DNA of 64,000 bases from Paenibacillus sp. JQZ6Y-1 (GCF_040719145.1 NZ_JBFDUZ010000001.1:310001-374000); one strand, 5' to 3'; positions 28,205 through 37,066 are shown, counted from the first letter of the stretch. Program-made: numbers and translations. The notes: generated from the letters alone by a model not told the origin.

Positions 28205-28522
28205 ATGTTTACAAAAGAGGAATTGGAAGAACTACAAGAATTAAAGGAATTCTATTATGATGAGGGAGTTCAATTACAAATTGATAACCAGCACATCGAT
28301 TTTTTTGAGAGGGTTGCCAATATTGCATGGGAACACAAAGATATTAATGAATATACCGAGCAGCAATTGGATCATATTCTATTGCAAATAGAACTTTATG
28401 ATGATTTCTGGAAAAGTTTGGAATGGTTCAACTCGGAGCCTTTTCACATTATCAGAATGAAATTTTGTACAATGATTGATGATTATAGATCCAAGCAACA
28501 CAATATCGCTACAGATAGCTAG
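28205..28522 (+). CDS. Small acidic protein of unknown function
   Basis: 105 residues, rich in Glu, Asp and Tyr, predicted mostly helical, without signal peptide or membrane segment. AGGAGA precedes the ATG by 5-6 bases. The gene is more A/T-rich than the que operon. I do not recognise the family. Small acidic cytosolic proteins in such clusters of orphan genes are sometimes immunity proteins, but no toxin gene is adjacent. Confidence 0.7.
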   Translation: MFTKEELEELQELKEFYYDEGVQLQIDNQHIDFFERVANIAWEHKDINEYTEQQLDHILLQIELYDDFWKSLEWFNSEPFHIIRMKFCTMIDDYRSKQHNIATDS

Positions 28523-28619
28523 ATGTTGCAAAGCTTGTGTAGAATAGATTGCTTGTGGATTGTAATTCGCAAATCAATAAGGAGGGTTCGTTATTCGTTC
28601 AATATTTATAAAATATCCT

Positions 28620-29102
28620 GTGGGAACATGCTACATCTGTACGCAGGGAAACGCAGTCATTATGAAAGAAGAAAAGTATGACACATGTTTTGTTTATTGT
28701 AATCAATGCGAGGCTGCATGGGAAAGTCCGCTTGCCTATCAACAGCAGCAATATGCAAGTTTTACATATGATGATTTTCGTGAACCATGGTCTTGGGAAC
28801 TAGAAGCAACAGGATGGAATATCTATATTGATAAAGCGCTACAACCGCCTAATCGCTGTGCAGTATGTGGTCATGATGGGTTGGAAGAAGCGCAATGGGA
28901 AAATACAATACCTAGTTATGAGATTTGTGTATGCTGCGGTTTTCAGGCTGGTTTTGATGATGACGCAGCTAGTTATCCTAGAACACTGGAACAATATCGA
29001 AACAGCTGGCTTAGTCATGGCGCTGTATTTTTTAGCGTGAAGAAGAAACCGGAAGATTGGGATTTGAAAAAGCAACTTGCTACTATTGAAGTTTATATAT
29101 GA
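28620..29102 (+). CDS. Cysteine-rich (CxxC) protein, start codon uncertain
   Basis: Residues 4-33 and 78-100 carry CxxC pairs (CYICTQGN, YCNQCEAAW, CAVCGHDG, CVCCGFQAGFDDD) that look like two zinc-binding ribbons. No known function is recognised. The listed GTG has no ribosome binding site. An ATT at 28593 in the same frame lies seven bases after a good GGAGG and would add nine residues (IRSIFIKYP), so that rare start codon may be the real one. The stop codon overlaps the start of the FosB-like gene (ATGA), so the two are probably translated together. Confidence 0.7.
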   Translation: MGTCYICTQGNAVIMKEEKYDTCFVYCNQCEAAWESPLAYQQQQYASFTYDDFREPWSWELEATGWNIYIDKALQPPNRCAVCGHDGLEEAQWENTIPSYEICVCCGFQAGFDDDAASYPRTLEQYRNSWLSHGAVFFSVKKKPEDWDLKKQLATIEVYI

Positions 29103-29539
29103 ATTCTACTATGACAAAGGTGAGTGTAGAGATAAGTAAGCCCCTGATTCATGGATTAGGTCATATTACGATCTCTGTGTCTGATATGAAGCGTTCCGTC
29201 CATTTTTACCAAACGATCTTTCAGTGTGAACCTGTATTGTCACAACCGAAAACAGTTTACTTTGATGTTGCAGGAATGTGGTGGGCATTAAATATCCAAA
29301 ACGATATTACACGCGAAGATATTCATTCCTCGTATACGCATATCGCTCTGGCAGTATCAGCCGAATCGCTACCAGAGTTGGAGCTTAACGTAAAGAAGGC
29401 TGGAGCAGAGATTGAGACTGGTCGTAAGCGAGATGTAGAAGGAGAAGGACAATCCATTTATTTTCGCGATCCTGACGGACATTTGTTAGAATTTCATACG
29501 GGTACATTGCAGCAGCGTCTGGATTATTACAATGCATAG
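29099..29539 (+). CDS. fosB: FosB-type metallothiol transferase (fosfomycin resistance)
   Basis: 146 residues of the vicinal-oxygen-chelate fold. Metal ligands expected for FosB are present: His in HGLGHITISV, His in SSYTHIALAV and Glu in HLLEFHTGTLQQRLDYY. The stretch GRKRDVEGEGQSIYFRDPDG is also characteristic. FosB adds bacillithiol to fosfomycin and inactivates it. The protein has about ten more N-terminal residues than Bacillus FosB if the overlapping ATG at 29099 is used; an in-frame ATG at 29111 is an alternative. It is likely coupled to the upstream CxxC gene. Confidence 0.85.
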   Translation: MNSTMTKVSVEISKPLIHGLGHITISVSDMKRSVHFYQTIFQCEPVLSQPKTVYFDVAGMWWALNIQNDITREDIHSSYTHIALAVSAESLPELELNVKKAGAEIETGRKRDVEGEGQSIYFRDPDGHLLEFHTGTLQQRLDYYNA

Positions 29540-29623
29540 CCACAGCCTATCGATTTACGCTATACTGTCATAGGAGAATGTGACAGATATCGAAAACTTA
29601 CATGATAGAAAGGCGGACATTAG

Positions 29624-29923
29624 ATGCTGACTATTCATATTCGTCATAAACAGCTGGAAAAGTTGCAAGAACCGGATAAAGGATACCTAGGTCGTGTGGA
29701 GCTAGAAGTAGAAGGGCATGCGGAGCCGTATGAATTGACCCTCTTTTCCAAACGCGGTCATGATTGGGATTACAGCCTGCATTTTTTGAATGAATCGGGC
29801 AAGGAAGAAGAGATTGAGGCGTTGGAGCAAGTGATTGAGGAAGATGACGATCAGTTTGATCGTATTATCGAAGCGATATGGTCGGTATATCCAGGTGAGG
29901 ACAAGCCGAAGGATTATCGTTAA
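29624..29923 (+). CDS. Small acidic protein of unknown function
   Basis: 99 residues with a predicted beta-rich first half (RVELEVEGHAEPYELTLF) and a very acidic second half (EEEIEALEQVIEEDDD). A weak AAAGGCGG site precedes the ATG. No family recognised. Confidence 0.65.
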   Translation: MLTIHIRHKQLEKLQEPDKGYLGRVELEVEGHAEPYELTLFSKRGHDWDYSLHFLNESGKEEEIEALEQVIEEDDDQFDRIIEAIWSVYPGEDKPKDYR

Positions 29924-29952
29924 GCTACATCAAAGCAATGTGATCGTCTAAG

Positions 29953-29991
29953 CTGTGTGGCATATCGGTCAAAAGCTGATATGCTACACAG
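29953..29991. terminator. Hairpin after the small acidic gene
   Basis: CTGTGTgGCATATC pairs with GATATGCtACACAG (one mismatch). No T run follows, so termination is uncertain. The rest of the gap to 30630 is A/T-rich; no gene was seen. Confidence 0.5.
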
Positions 29992-30630
29992 TCATCTAGC
30001 AGAACGTAGTTCCATTTGAGACGTTTGATACCAATAATGATACATACAAAATCAGGGTATAAGGACATGCGACCAAAGTTTTGCTTTTGATAAAATAACG
30101 AAAAAAAGGGATAATTGTAAAAAACTTAGATTCTGAGCTATATAATACCAACAAGAACACGTAAAATTGCCATAATACTCACTTTTTTGGCTATTCAGTT
30201 GCATTTGAAATGGGTAAATAAGACTAGCGATTGCATGTATATGTAGCGATAATATGACAAATATCATCATAATTTTAAGTATGGTGTCTTTAGACTCAGG
30301 ATTTTCGGGGTGTGCGCCTGTTATATTTAGTAATACCCGGACGATACGTAAAAATTAGGGTATCGCAGGATGAGAAACTGTATGTTGAAAAAGCACAGTT
30401 GGGGACAGCTACAATAAACCTGTGCATTGTATGTATGCTTTCTGTTCATAGGGAACCGGGCTTTATATAGGGGATTGGAAAATCGAATTTGTAAATGAAG
30501 AATACCAAACCATTTACGCATAAATAGCATGGGTTTGAATGATACGACTGGTAGATGAATAGTTCATGCGCGACAAAAAGGGACGTTAAACAATGCCAAT
30601 CTGATGGATTGTCCAGAGAGGAGATTCATA

Positions 30631-31230
30631 ATGATCAGTTTTTTTCGCAATAAAACGATTCCCTTAGCAGATCAATGGAGTAAATTACAAGAAGCTGCGA
30701 TCCAGCTCAAGGACGATATGAGCTTGGAGCAGGTGATTGCTGGCAATTCACTGTCCTGGTACGAGGAACGAGCATATACCAATTTGCTCATTTCACTGGG
30801 GGAGAAGGTGTGCAAAGACGAGCTTGATCCAGAATGCAGCTATCCGACGGATCAAATCTGGTATGTCGATCTGCAAGCGGTAGAGAGTACCGATCTGTAT
30901 ACGCAGCTCGCTGAACGTCTGGTTGCTATGACGGGGGGCGAATTGAATATGACTCACATTCGTAGCTGCTTGGATCATGAGCAGGGGAATGTGATGTTCA
31001 GCTTTTTGCATCACGGAGAGCGAATGGAATGGGATATTCAATATTATAGCGAATGGGTGGATAAGTCATTTTTTGACCGAGTCATTAAGCTGAATCGTAA
31101 GCGCGACGATGAGCGCGATTTTGTATACATGGCGCTCGGACAACATCTGCTGATCGCTTACGTTGACCCGCAACAATTCAAAGCGCTCAACAAGCTAGTT
31201 GATCCGAAATTTAATGTTTGGAAACTATAA
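30631..31230 (+). CDS. Protein of unknown function
   Basis: 199 residues, soluble, no signal peptide. GAGGAG lies seven bases before the ATG at 30631. The text shows alternating helices and strands (QIWYVDLQAVESTDLYTQL, VMFSFLHHGERMEWDIQYYS) but no motif I recognise. It ends in a strong terminator and appears to be a single-gene unit. Confidence 0.75.
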   Translation: MISFFRNKTIPLADQWSKLQEAAIQLKDDMSLEQVIAGNSLSWYEERAYTNLLISLGEKVCKDELDPECSYPTDQIWYVDLQAVESTDLYTQLAERLVAMTGGELNMTHIRSCLDHEQGNVMFSFLHHGERMEWDIQYYSEWVDKSFFDRVIKLNRKRDDERDFVYMALGQHLLIAYVDPQQFKALNKLVDPKFNVWKL

Positions 31231-31234
31231 TGAA

Positions 31235-31284
31235 AAAAGAGCACAACCGGATGCAGGATACACTGTCATCGGTTGTGCTCTTTT
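31235..31284. terminator. Bidirectional terminator
   Basis: AAAAGAGCACAACCG and CGGTTGTGCTCTTTT are perfect 15-bp arms between converging genes. Confidence 0.92.
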
Positions 31285-31293
31285 CATTGTAGT

Positions 31294-31974
31294 TTAAGCA
31301 GGGGGAGCAGTATATGCCAGCTGACCTTTGGAACTCATAGTCAATTGCAGACCATCTTGCATATGAATAGTCAATGGATGAAGCTCAGATAAGCGATCCG
31401 AGAAAAACCAGCGTCGTCCTACAGGACCAAGTAGTAAATACGTATCGATATCGCCAACAAAATTCAGTCTGTCTTTATCGATTAGTTCAGTTTGGATCGG
31501 AACGTTGGCATCCTGTAATACATGGGCAGTTTCTAATACATGGGAAGTAGTGAGATTGATCTCCCCAATGCCTCGTATCGAAGCTGTTGTAAAAGGGCGA
31601 GAGTCCATCGGAGCATGTTGTTGTCGGGCGATACATTCGATAATATTTCCAGCGGGATCTTCAAAATAGCAGGAGACTGAATGGAAAAATTCAGAGTGCG
31701 TGTCCTCTTGACCATCTTCCATGGATAAAGGTGTTGTTGCGGCAATCCAAGCCTTGGCTTGCTCCAGATGATTCGCTGCAATATTAAGAGCAAAATGATA
31801 AAAGGGCTGGTCTCCAGCAGTAGCCTGCTGATATTCCAATACACTTGTACCTAGCTGTACAGTAAACCCAGCAGCCTGTAGCTGGACAAGATCTTTGCCG
31901 AATAACTGCACATAAAAATCATACATGGGTTCGAGTATGGCAGTATAGAGAGTGAGATGTTGGATACGAAACAT
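31294..31974 (-). CDS. VOC (glyoxalase/dioxygenase-fold) family protein
   Basis: 226 residues with two VOC-type modules. The first (RIQHLTLYTAILEPMYDFY to CYFEDPAGNIIECI) has the usual order of strands and a final Glu that could bind metal. The second half is less typical. Resembles uncharacterised bleomycin-resistance/glyoxalase-like proteins. AGGAG precedes the ATG. Substrate unknown. Confidence 0.8.
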   Translation of the reverse strand: MFRIQHLTLYTAILEPMYDFYVQLFGKDLVQLQAAGFTVQLGTSVLEYQQATAGDQPFYHFALNIAANHLEQAKAWIAATTPLSMEDGQEDTHSEFFHSVSCYFEDPAGNIIECIARQQHAPMDSRPFTTASIRGIGEINLTTSHVLETAHVLQDANVPIQTELIDKDRLNFVGDIDTYLLLGPVGRRWFFSDRLSELHPLTIHMQDGLQLTMSSKGQLAYTAPPA

Positions 31975-32081
31975 GACTGTCTGCTCCTTTATGTGTATGG
32001 TTGTACATCGGTAAGAGAATCATGACTAGATTGGAAACATGGTAGGCATAAGCAGGAGGTAGGTGGTTCACGAAACATCTG

Positions 32082-32789
32082 TTATTTTATAAAAATACCA
32101 CCAAACGGAATGACTTCGCGTAAAATCCGCTTGAACAGGCTGTTATCCTCCAAATGCTCTGCTAGCTCGCCATTATCGTGTCCTGTTTGGAGCAGTACGG
32201 AGCCTTGCCCAGTGATTGCCCACTGGTAGTGCATATGCTGGCTGGCAAGATGGTTGCCGTATACACTCAGCTTGAGCGTGGCATTTTCTGGATACGCAAG
32301 CAGGCTGCGGGCGTCCACATAAATTGGCTGCGTGTGATGGAGCTTCATTTCAATGACGGCACCACGAGTTAACAGACCAATCTCACCTTCACCGCCGAAT
32401 TTGACCTTGATCACGTCGCGGGTGATCAGAATGTTTTTCAGCTTGAGTAGTCGGGTCTGCATGGTGATGTTGGACGTATAATAGAACAAATGGCGAAAAT
32501 CATACAGTAGATCGCTGCCGGCATCAATTTGAATTGGAATCAGACTGAAGCCGGGTGGCAAGGAGGTCACAAAACGACACGGTCCAGTAAAGTCGGCGCG
32601 AATCAGATTGCGCTTGCGATACATGCCTTTGACATCCATTAGTCGGTCGCTGCGTCCGGCAGAAGGACCATCATAAGCGATAATCTGACTTGGATGCAGC
32701 ATATGAAGCTTCTCGGCGTCCGTCAAATGAACGATCATCGCCTGTCCGCCATGCGGAAGGGTTGAGGATTGCTGCCATTCCAGTTGCAA
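32082..32789 (-). CDS. AIM24-family protein
   Basis: About 235 residues, beta-rich, with the repeated turns of the AIM24/TRAP-like fold (GQAMIVHLTDAEKLHMLHPS, GEGEIGLLTRGAVIEMKL, VYVDARSLLAY-like IYVDARSLLAYPENATLKL). A TTG at 32789 has AAAGGAGG nine bases upstream and is the likely start; the much longer open frame runs into the neighbouring coiled-coil gene. Bacterial members have no settled function. The next gene upstream on this strand encodes a membrane-anchored coiled-coil protein, possibly in the same transcript. Confidence 0.8.
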   Translation of the reverse strand: MQLEWQQSSTLPHGGQAMIVHLTDAEKLHMLHPSQIIAYDGPSAGRSDRLMDVKGMYRKRNLIRADFTGPCRFVTSLPPGFSLIPIQIDAGSDLLYDFRHLFYYTSNITMQTRLLKLKNILITRDVIKVKFGGEGEIGLLTRGAVIEMKLHHTQPIYVDARSLLAYPENATLKLSVYGNHLASQHMHYQWAITGQGSVLLQTGHDNGELAEHLEDNSLFKRILREVIPFGGIFIK

Positions 32790-32940
32790 TGAGATGCCCT
32801 CCTTTATATGAAGTGTAGTGGAATATAGTAGAGAATTCATGACGATGATCTGAAGGATACATAAGATTTCCATTAAGAAAAGAATACCATGGCGTTTGTA
32901 TAGAACAAAATGCCCTGCACGGCAAATAGCCGCCGTATGC

Positions 32941-33345
32941 TTAACGGCGGCGTAGTCCGAAACGAACAAGCCGAGTAAAGACGAACCAGAGCAGCACCAG
33001 ACCAATCGCGGAGAAGAGCAAGATTTTCCAAAAGCGGGCGCTGGCTGCACGTTCCGCTTCCGCCTGCTGAAGCTGTTTGACGGTCTGGGAGAGCAATTCG
33101 TTTTGTTCAGCCAGACGCACATTCTCGTCACGGTAGTTTTGTATATTTTGCTGGGCTTGATCCAGTTGGTTTTTGGCTTGATCGTAGTTTTGTTTGAGTT
33201 CATTCACTTCTTGTGGTAGCTCGGTAAAGCTCTGAATGCCTTGCCACCAGCTACTAGCTTGTGCAGTCTGCTGTGAAGCAACCAGACTAGAGCCAAGCAA
33301 CAGTACACTGAAACTGGCGGACAATAGCAAGGATTTCCATTTCAT
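32941..33345 (-). CDS. Membrane-anchored coiled-coil protein
   Basis: 134 residues: a signal peptide (MKWKSLLLSASFSVLLLG, with SQQTAQAS before cleavage), a coiled coil of about 60 residues (LPQEVNELKQNYDQAKNQLD onward), then a membrane helix (FWKILLFSAIGLVLLWFVF) and a basic tail LRRR. The topology is an outside coiled coil with a cytosolic basic end. AGGAGG is 13 bases ahead of the ATG, a long spacing. Unknown function; probably co-transcribed with the AIM24 gene. Confidence 0.72.
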   Translation of the reverse strand: MKWKSLLLSASFSVLLLGSSLVASQQTAQASSWWQGIQSFTELPQEVNELKQNYDQAKNQLDQAQQNIQNYRDENVRLAEQNELLSQTVKQLQQAEAERAASARFWKILLFSAIGLVLLWFVFTRLVRFGLRRR

Positions 33346-33457
33346 AAACGATTCATGTCCTCCTTCTATTGGCAGAAGTAACGTCATTATATACGTAAAA
33401 GATGAAAAAAAGATGCTACATTTCTAACGGTTTTGTTAAAAATGACGATAATATATA

Positions 33458-33486
33458 TTGACATTATCCAAAATGTGGAGTAAAGT
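33458..33486 (+). promoter_or_regulatory. Promoter with a long leader
   Basis: TTGACA and TAAAGT with a 17-base spacer. The first gene downstream starts at 33834, so the leader would be about 340 bases. The leader has small hairpins (CAGGT/ACCTG near 33668-33693, GCAAAGC/GCTTTGC near 33750-33768). Confidence 0.5.
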
Positions 33487-33833
33487 ATGCTAAATCTTCC
33501 ATGCACGTCTCTTTTATGTCATAAGATGTGACACCGGTTGCTGGCGAATCCGGTTGTTATCGCTTTATGCACATAATAGATGGCACAATAGCTGGCAACT
33601 TTCTGCCCAAATGTTTAGTTTTTGGATAGGCGGGGTATAAAAGATGTGTCCCGCTGATTTGGCGAGCAACAGGTTTCACCCAACAGACCTGAATGCCAAT
33701 TGCAGTTATGATGTATATTAAACCTCCTGAACCTCAGGATAAACGATAGCAAAGCATGGGCTTTGCATATAAACGTAAGACACTAACAAAAACACAAAAA
33801 CGAAATTTTTAACGATACTAGGAGTGAACACAC

Positions 33834-33998
33834 ATGCATGAAACAAACTTTGATCCCAACTTCAAAAAAGTAATGATTACTGTAAACGGCGAGCCAGTAG
33901 GTAATGGTCTGGTCATCGACCGCATCACCTACGCACCGGTACGCGAACACGAACTGGCTAACGAAGCCGCACAAAAGCCTACAGCACCGATGCTGTAA
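33834..33998 (+). CDS. 54-residue protein resembling a copper amine oxidase N-terminal (stalk) domain fragment
   Basis: AGGAGT lies eight to nine bases before the ATG. The protein reads MITVNGEPVGNGLVIDRITY followed by APVREHE, close in pattern to the stalk domain repeat in which a VNG turn is followed by RTYVPLR. It ends right after, so only the first part of that domain is present. No signal peptide, so it would be cytosolic. A terminator follows at 34107. Function unknown. Confidence 0.65.
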   Translation: MHETNFDPNFKKVMITVNGEPVGNGLVIDRITYAPVREHELANEAAQKPTAPML

Positions 33999-34106
33999 AG
34001 GCTAGCATCACTATCCACAAGCCTGCACAAGTAGGCTGGCAAGTCATACATGCGATTCTTGATTGAGAATAGCTCAAGTAGCGGATCGCAGCATATGCAA
34101 ATCAAC

Positions 34107-34145
34107 AAAGTCGCACACCGCTACGGTGTTGCGGCTTTCTTTGTT
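34107..34145 (+). terminator. Terminator
   Basis: AAAG..GC.ACACCG pairs with CGGTGT.GC..CTTT around a CTA loop, with a T-rich tail. Confidence 0.7.
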
Positions 34146-34407
34146 TGGATCATGAACATATGGTTTGGCTGGCGAACATAGAGGATGCGATGCGTAGCAC
34201 TACAATACGCGTCGTTATTGTGGTGATCAGGATGATCGTTAGTATCGTTTCAAAGCCTATTCAACACACATATTGTAGGCGAATAGAATGACAAAGATCA
34301 GCACAAGATGGCAAGCAGATGTTTTAACTATAGCGCTTCGGTATAATAGACAGTAGAGCATCAATGAGCAGATCATGTTACATAGACAGAGCCGGAGGGA
34401 TGAGAAC

Positions 34408-35244
34408 ATGGAGATACAAGAAACCCGTAAACAACTGGAACAGGAATTGGCACAGGTAAACAAATGGGAAAAGGAACAAGGCGGTACATCGATCCTAGAT
34501 AAAATCGGTCGCATTCCATTCGCGCTGCTAGATCGGCTGACACCGAAGTTCATCCGTGACAAGCTGGGTATCGCGATTAACGAGATTGGACGTTTTATTC
34601 AAAATGGTGGCTCCTATCTGATCTCTCCCAAAGGCATTATGCAAAAGCTGGCGACGCTCAGCGGGCAAAAGGATGTTGTGCTCAAGCCAAAGGATGTCGC
34701 TCAACTGCCACTTGAAGTGATGAATAAGGCAGCGCTTGATCTTTCTCGTAGCCGTTCCAATCTGGCAGCGCTAGAAGGAGCAGCATCTGGTATCGGCGGT
34801 ATTTTCACCATTGCAGCGGATATTCCAGCGATGATTGGGATCTCGCTCAAAGTGCTACAGGAAATCTCGCTATGCTACGGCTACTATCCAGATGATCCGC
34901 AGGAGCGGTTGTTTATTCTGAAATGTCTGCAATTCGCTTCTTCCGATGTAGTCGGCAAAGAGGCGGTATTGAAGGAGCTTGCTGATTTTGAAAAGGCGGA
35001 TACTGGCAAACAGGTCTTTTCGCAAATTCAGGGCTGGCGTGAAGTGGTCAATTCCTATCGTGATAATTTTGGCTGGCGCAAGCTGTTTCAGGCAGTGCCC
35101 ATTGCTGGTATTCTGTTTGGCTCCTTTGTGAATAAAAACTCGCTGGATAGCGTAGCGGAAGCTGGACGAATGTTGTATCGTAAACGCCGTATTTTAGAGC
35201 GGTTGAACGAATTGGATCAGTCGGTAACTACGAAGGAAGCCTAA
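34408..35244 (+). CDS. EcsC-family protein
   Basis: 278 residues. The conserved part runs from LPLEVMNKAALDLSRSR through AALEGAASGIGGIFTIAADI to the C-terminus (VPIAGILFGSFVNKNSLDSV), as in EcsC-domain proteins, with two amphipathic or membrane-touching helices. The start ATG at 34408 has GGAGGG eight bases upstream. Function is not settled in this family; no ABC transporter genes accompany it here. Confidence 0.85.
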   Translation: MEIQETRKQLEQELAQVNKWEKEQGGTSILDKIGRIPFALLDRLTPKFIRDKLGIAINEIGRFIQNGGSYLISPKGIMQKLATLSGQKDVVLKPKDVAQLPLEVMNKAALDLSRSRSNLAALEGAASGIGGIFTIAADIPAMIGISLKVLQEISLCYGYYPDDPQERLFILKCLQFASSDVVGKEAVLKELADFEKADTGKQVFSQIQGWREVVNSYRDNFGWRKLFQAVPIAGILFGSFVNKNSLDSVAEAGRMLYRKRRILERLNELDQSVTTKEA

Positions 35245-35256
35245 TACTATACAATA

Positions 35257-35299
35257 CAAGCCGATATTTGCGCATTCGTGCAAGAATATCGGCTTGTTT
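35257..35299 (+). terminator. Terminator after the EcsC-family gene
   Basis: CAAGCCGATATT and AATATCGGCTTG are perfect 12-bp arms, followed by TTTATTT. Confidence 0.85.
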
Positions 35300-35301
35300 A
35301 T

Positions 35302-35330
35302 TTCCAAATGGCGAACATATGTGCTATAAT
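35302..35330 (+). promoter_or_regulatory. Extended -10 promoter
   Basis: TGCTATAAT is a perfect extended -10 (35322-35330). The -35 at 35302 (TTCCAA) is weak. CGAACATATGTGCT at 35312-35325 matches the LexA consensus at 12 of 14 positions. Confidence 0.5.
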
Positions 35331-35345
35331 AAACGGAGCATCCAG

Positions 35346-35414
35346 ATGGCAATGGTGATGTTGCCATTTGGCGATAGTTCCGAAGTGGTCGCGCATGACG
35401 GAGACAAGAGCTAG
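35346..35414 (+). CDS. Possible 22-residue small protein
   Basis: An ATG with GGAG seven bases upstream, 16 bases after an extended -10 promoter, encodes MAMVMLPFGDSSEVVAHDGD plus KS. A hairpin (ATGGCAA/TTGCCAT) covers its first codons. No homologue recognised. The transcript could instead be a non-coding RNA; nothing else is encoded before the converging lipoprotein gene at 35584. Confidence 0.35.
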   Translation: MAMVMLPFGDSSEVVAHDGDKS

Positions 35415-35583
35415 ACACATCGAGCGAATACGATGGAGACGTATAAATAGAAGCGAGATGGAACGGTAGGAATGTAGGTCAGATCAAGCGCTTATGCACC
35501 CCTAAGTCTCTATGATCTAAGGTTTGAAAAGAAGCTCTTTGTTGCAGACCGTCCCCCTGCTAACAGAAAGCAGATACCAAAGA

Positions 35584-36120
35584 TTATTGCGAAGCTCTGG
35601 CGATCTTGCCAGAGGGTGTCAAAGCACCGACCTGCATAGCCAGAATCGTGTAATCTGGATAGCGTGAATGATGCTCGGCAAAGACGATCTCGATCCCTTT
35701 GTTATGGCGGGTATTGCACCAGATTTGACGCAGCTTGCCTTGTTCACGCACACTGGAAGATAGGCTATAGCTATCACGGTCGCTGGTGAAGGATTGTAAT
35801 GTATCCAGAAAGGCATTCCAGCTGACCTGCCGCTTGAAGCGGTCGGATGTCTGGGAGTAGACGGTTTCATAATTTCCTTGCATGATGTTATCGGGCAATT
35901 GCTCCGGTGGAAGCGGATATTGTTCTTTATATACCGGTGTTACTTGATGATATGGAGATAGGATAACGGGCTGTTGATCCGATTGCTGCTGTCCGCCTAG
36001 TGGGTGGGCAAGTGTAAGCTGCACATTGTTAGATGTATCTACAGTGCTGCAACCAGCTAGCAGAACAAGAGCCAGTATACCGCCTGATGCCATCCAATAC
36101 CATTTCCGCGGTTGCTTCAT
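35584..36120 (-). CDS. Lipoprotein with a DUF3887-like domain
   Basis: 178 residues. The signal peptide ends in the lipobox LVLLAGCST. Residues 75-150 (LPDNIMQGNYETVYSQTSDR, then FKRQVSWNAFLDTLQSF) look like the small DUF3887/NTF2-like domain found on secreted proteins of Bacillales. AAGGAGCG precedes the ATG. Function unknown; anchored outside the cell. Confidence 0.78.
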   Translation of the reverse strand: MKQPRKWYWMASGGILALVLLAGCSTVDTSNNVQLTLAHPLGGQQQSDQQPVILSPYHQVTPVYKEQYPLPPEQLPDNIMQGNYETVYSQTSDRFKRQVSWNAFLDTLQSFTSDRDSYSLSSSVREQGKLRQIWCNTRHNKGIEIVFAEHHSRYPDYTILAMQVGALTPSGKIARASQ

Positions 36121-36349
36121 GATAAGACGCTCCTTATCGCCCGAATAGGTATGACGGGCAGTAGTAGATCAGACGTGTTGCCAATCGTCGTGTTGTATCT
36201 TAACCATACTACAGATGAGTAAGTAATATGTACTTATATCCAAAATTTAACACTAGCTTTAACATATTGAAACATTCCATTTACACATAAGCGTGTGATT
36301 GCGGCTGTGAGCAACAGCAAGTGTTTTTTGAAAGGAAGTTGTATGCACC

Positions 36350-37066
36350 ATGATGGGCAAATCCCATTTTATTATTAGTACAGGATTGACTGTATCGATC
36401 ATGACTATGGCAGGAGTTCCTGTCACATCTGCTGCTGTAGTTGCTGCCGCTGTTAGTTCATTATTACCTGATATCGACGAGCCCAATTCACTTCTAGTGT
36501 CCAAGACGCTGTCTGAGCCGATTTTGCGTGTATTGCAGACGATTATGCTTGGAGCAGTGGTATGGATTTTGTGGAAAGGCTTGCTAGGGATGCCGTGGGA
36601 TATTGGGATTGCGGTTGCGGTCGTATTTGTTGCCTTTTTGCCGCTGCGTTCACTGCGCAAGTTTGTGATGTTCCTGATCGGTGTCGGTATTATTTTGTAT
36701 GGGCATGAGATTGCACCGTGGAACTATATGGGCGGCAGTCTGCTGATCATTTGTACCTTTTTGCCACATCGTGGATTGACTCATACGATTTATGGTACGG
36801 CGGCATGGACAGCGCTACTGTATGGCACAACGGCGCATACCGGCAATAGCATCTGGATTGCTGGCGGCATTTCGTATTTCCTGCATTTGTTAGCGGATTC
36901 GTTAACTAATCGTGGCGTCAAGCTACTGCCGCCGTTAAAATGGCGATTACGTTTTAATCTGATGAGTACGGGTACACGCAAAGGCTCGGCGGTAGAAAAT
37001 GTTTGTATTTTGCTGACGATCATTATTGCGGGACTTGTTTTTCTGCCCAAGCTAACCGGTGGCTGA
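36350..37066 (+). CDS. YdjM-like membrane-bound metal-dependent hydrolase
   Basis: 238 residues with five to six membrane helices. The conserved histidines and acids typical of the family are visible: MGKSHFIISTG at the start, LLPDIDEPNS, FLPHRGLTHTIYG and YFLHLLADSLTNRGVKLLPP. In E. coli YdjM is LexA-controlled; here the LexA box found nearby faces the other way. AAAGGAAG precedes the ATG. Enzymatic activity is inferred from the family only. Confidence 0.88.
   Translation: MMGKSHFIISTGLTVSIMTMAGVPVTSAAVVAAAVSSLLPDIDEPNSLLVSKTLSEPILRVLQTIMLGAVVWILWKGLLGMPWDIGIAVAVVFVAFLPLRSLRKFVMFLIGVGIILYGHEIAPWNYMGGSLLIICTFLPHRGLTHTIYGTAAWTALLYGTTAHTGNSIWIAGGISYFLHLLADSLTNRGVKLLPPLKWRLRFNLMSTGTRKGSAVENVCILLTIIIAGLVFLPKLTGG

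Noticed and set aside
32790..33203. Long N-terminal extension of the AIM24-family protein
   Set aside because: The extension has no ribosome binding site, is low in plausible protein features, and overlaps the neighbouring coiled-coil gene in another frame; a TTG with AAAGGAGG explains the start.
33735..33780. Possible cyclic-di-GMP riboswitch (AGCAAAGCATGGGC)
   Set aside because: Only one short core-like segment matches; the GNRA-type first stem with its receptor and the flanking consensus are missing.
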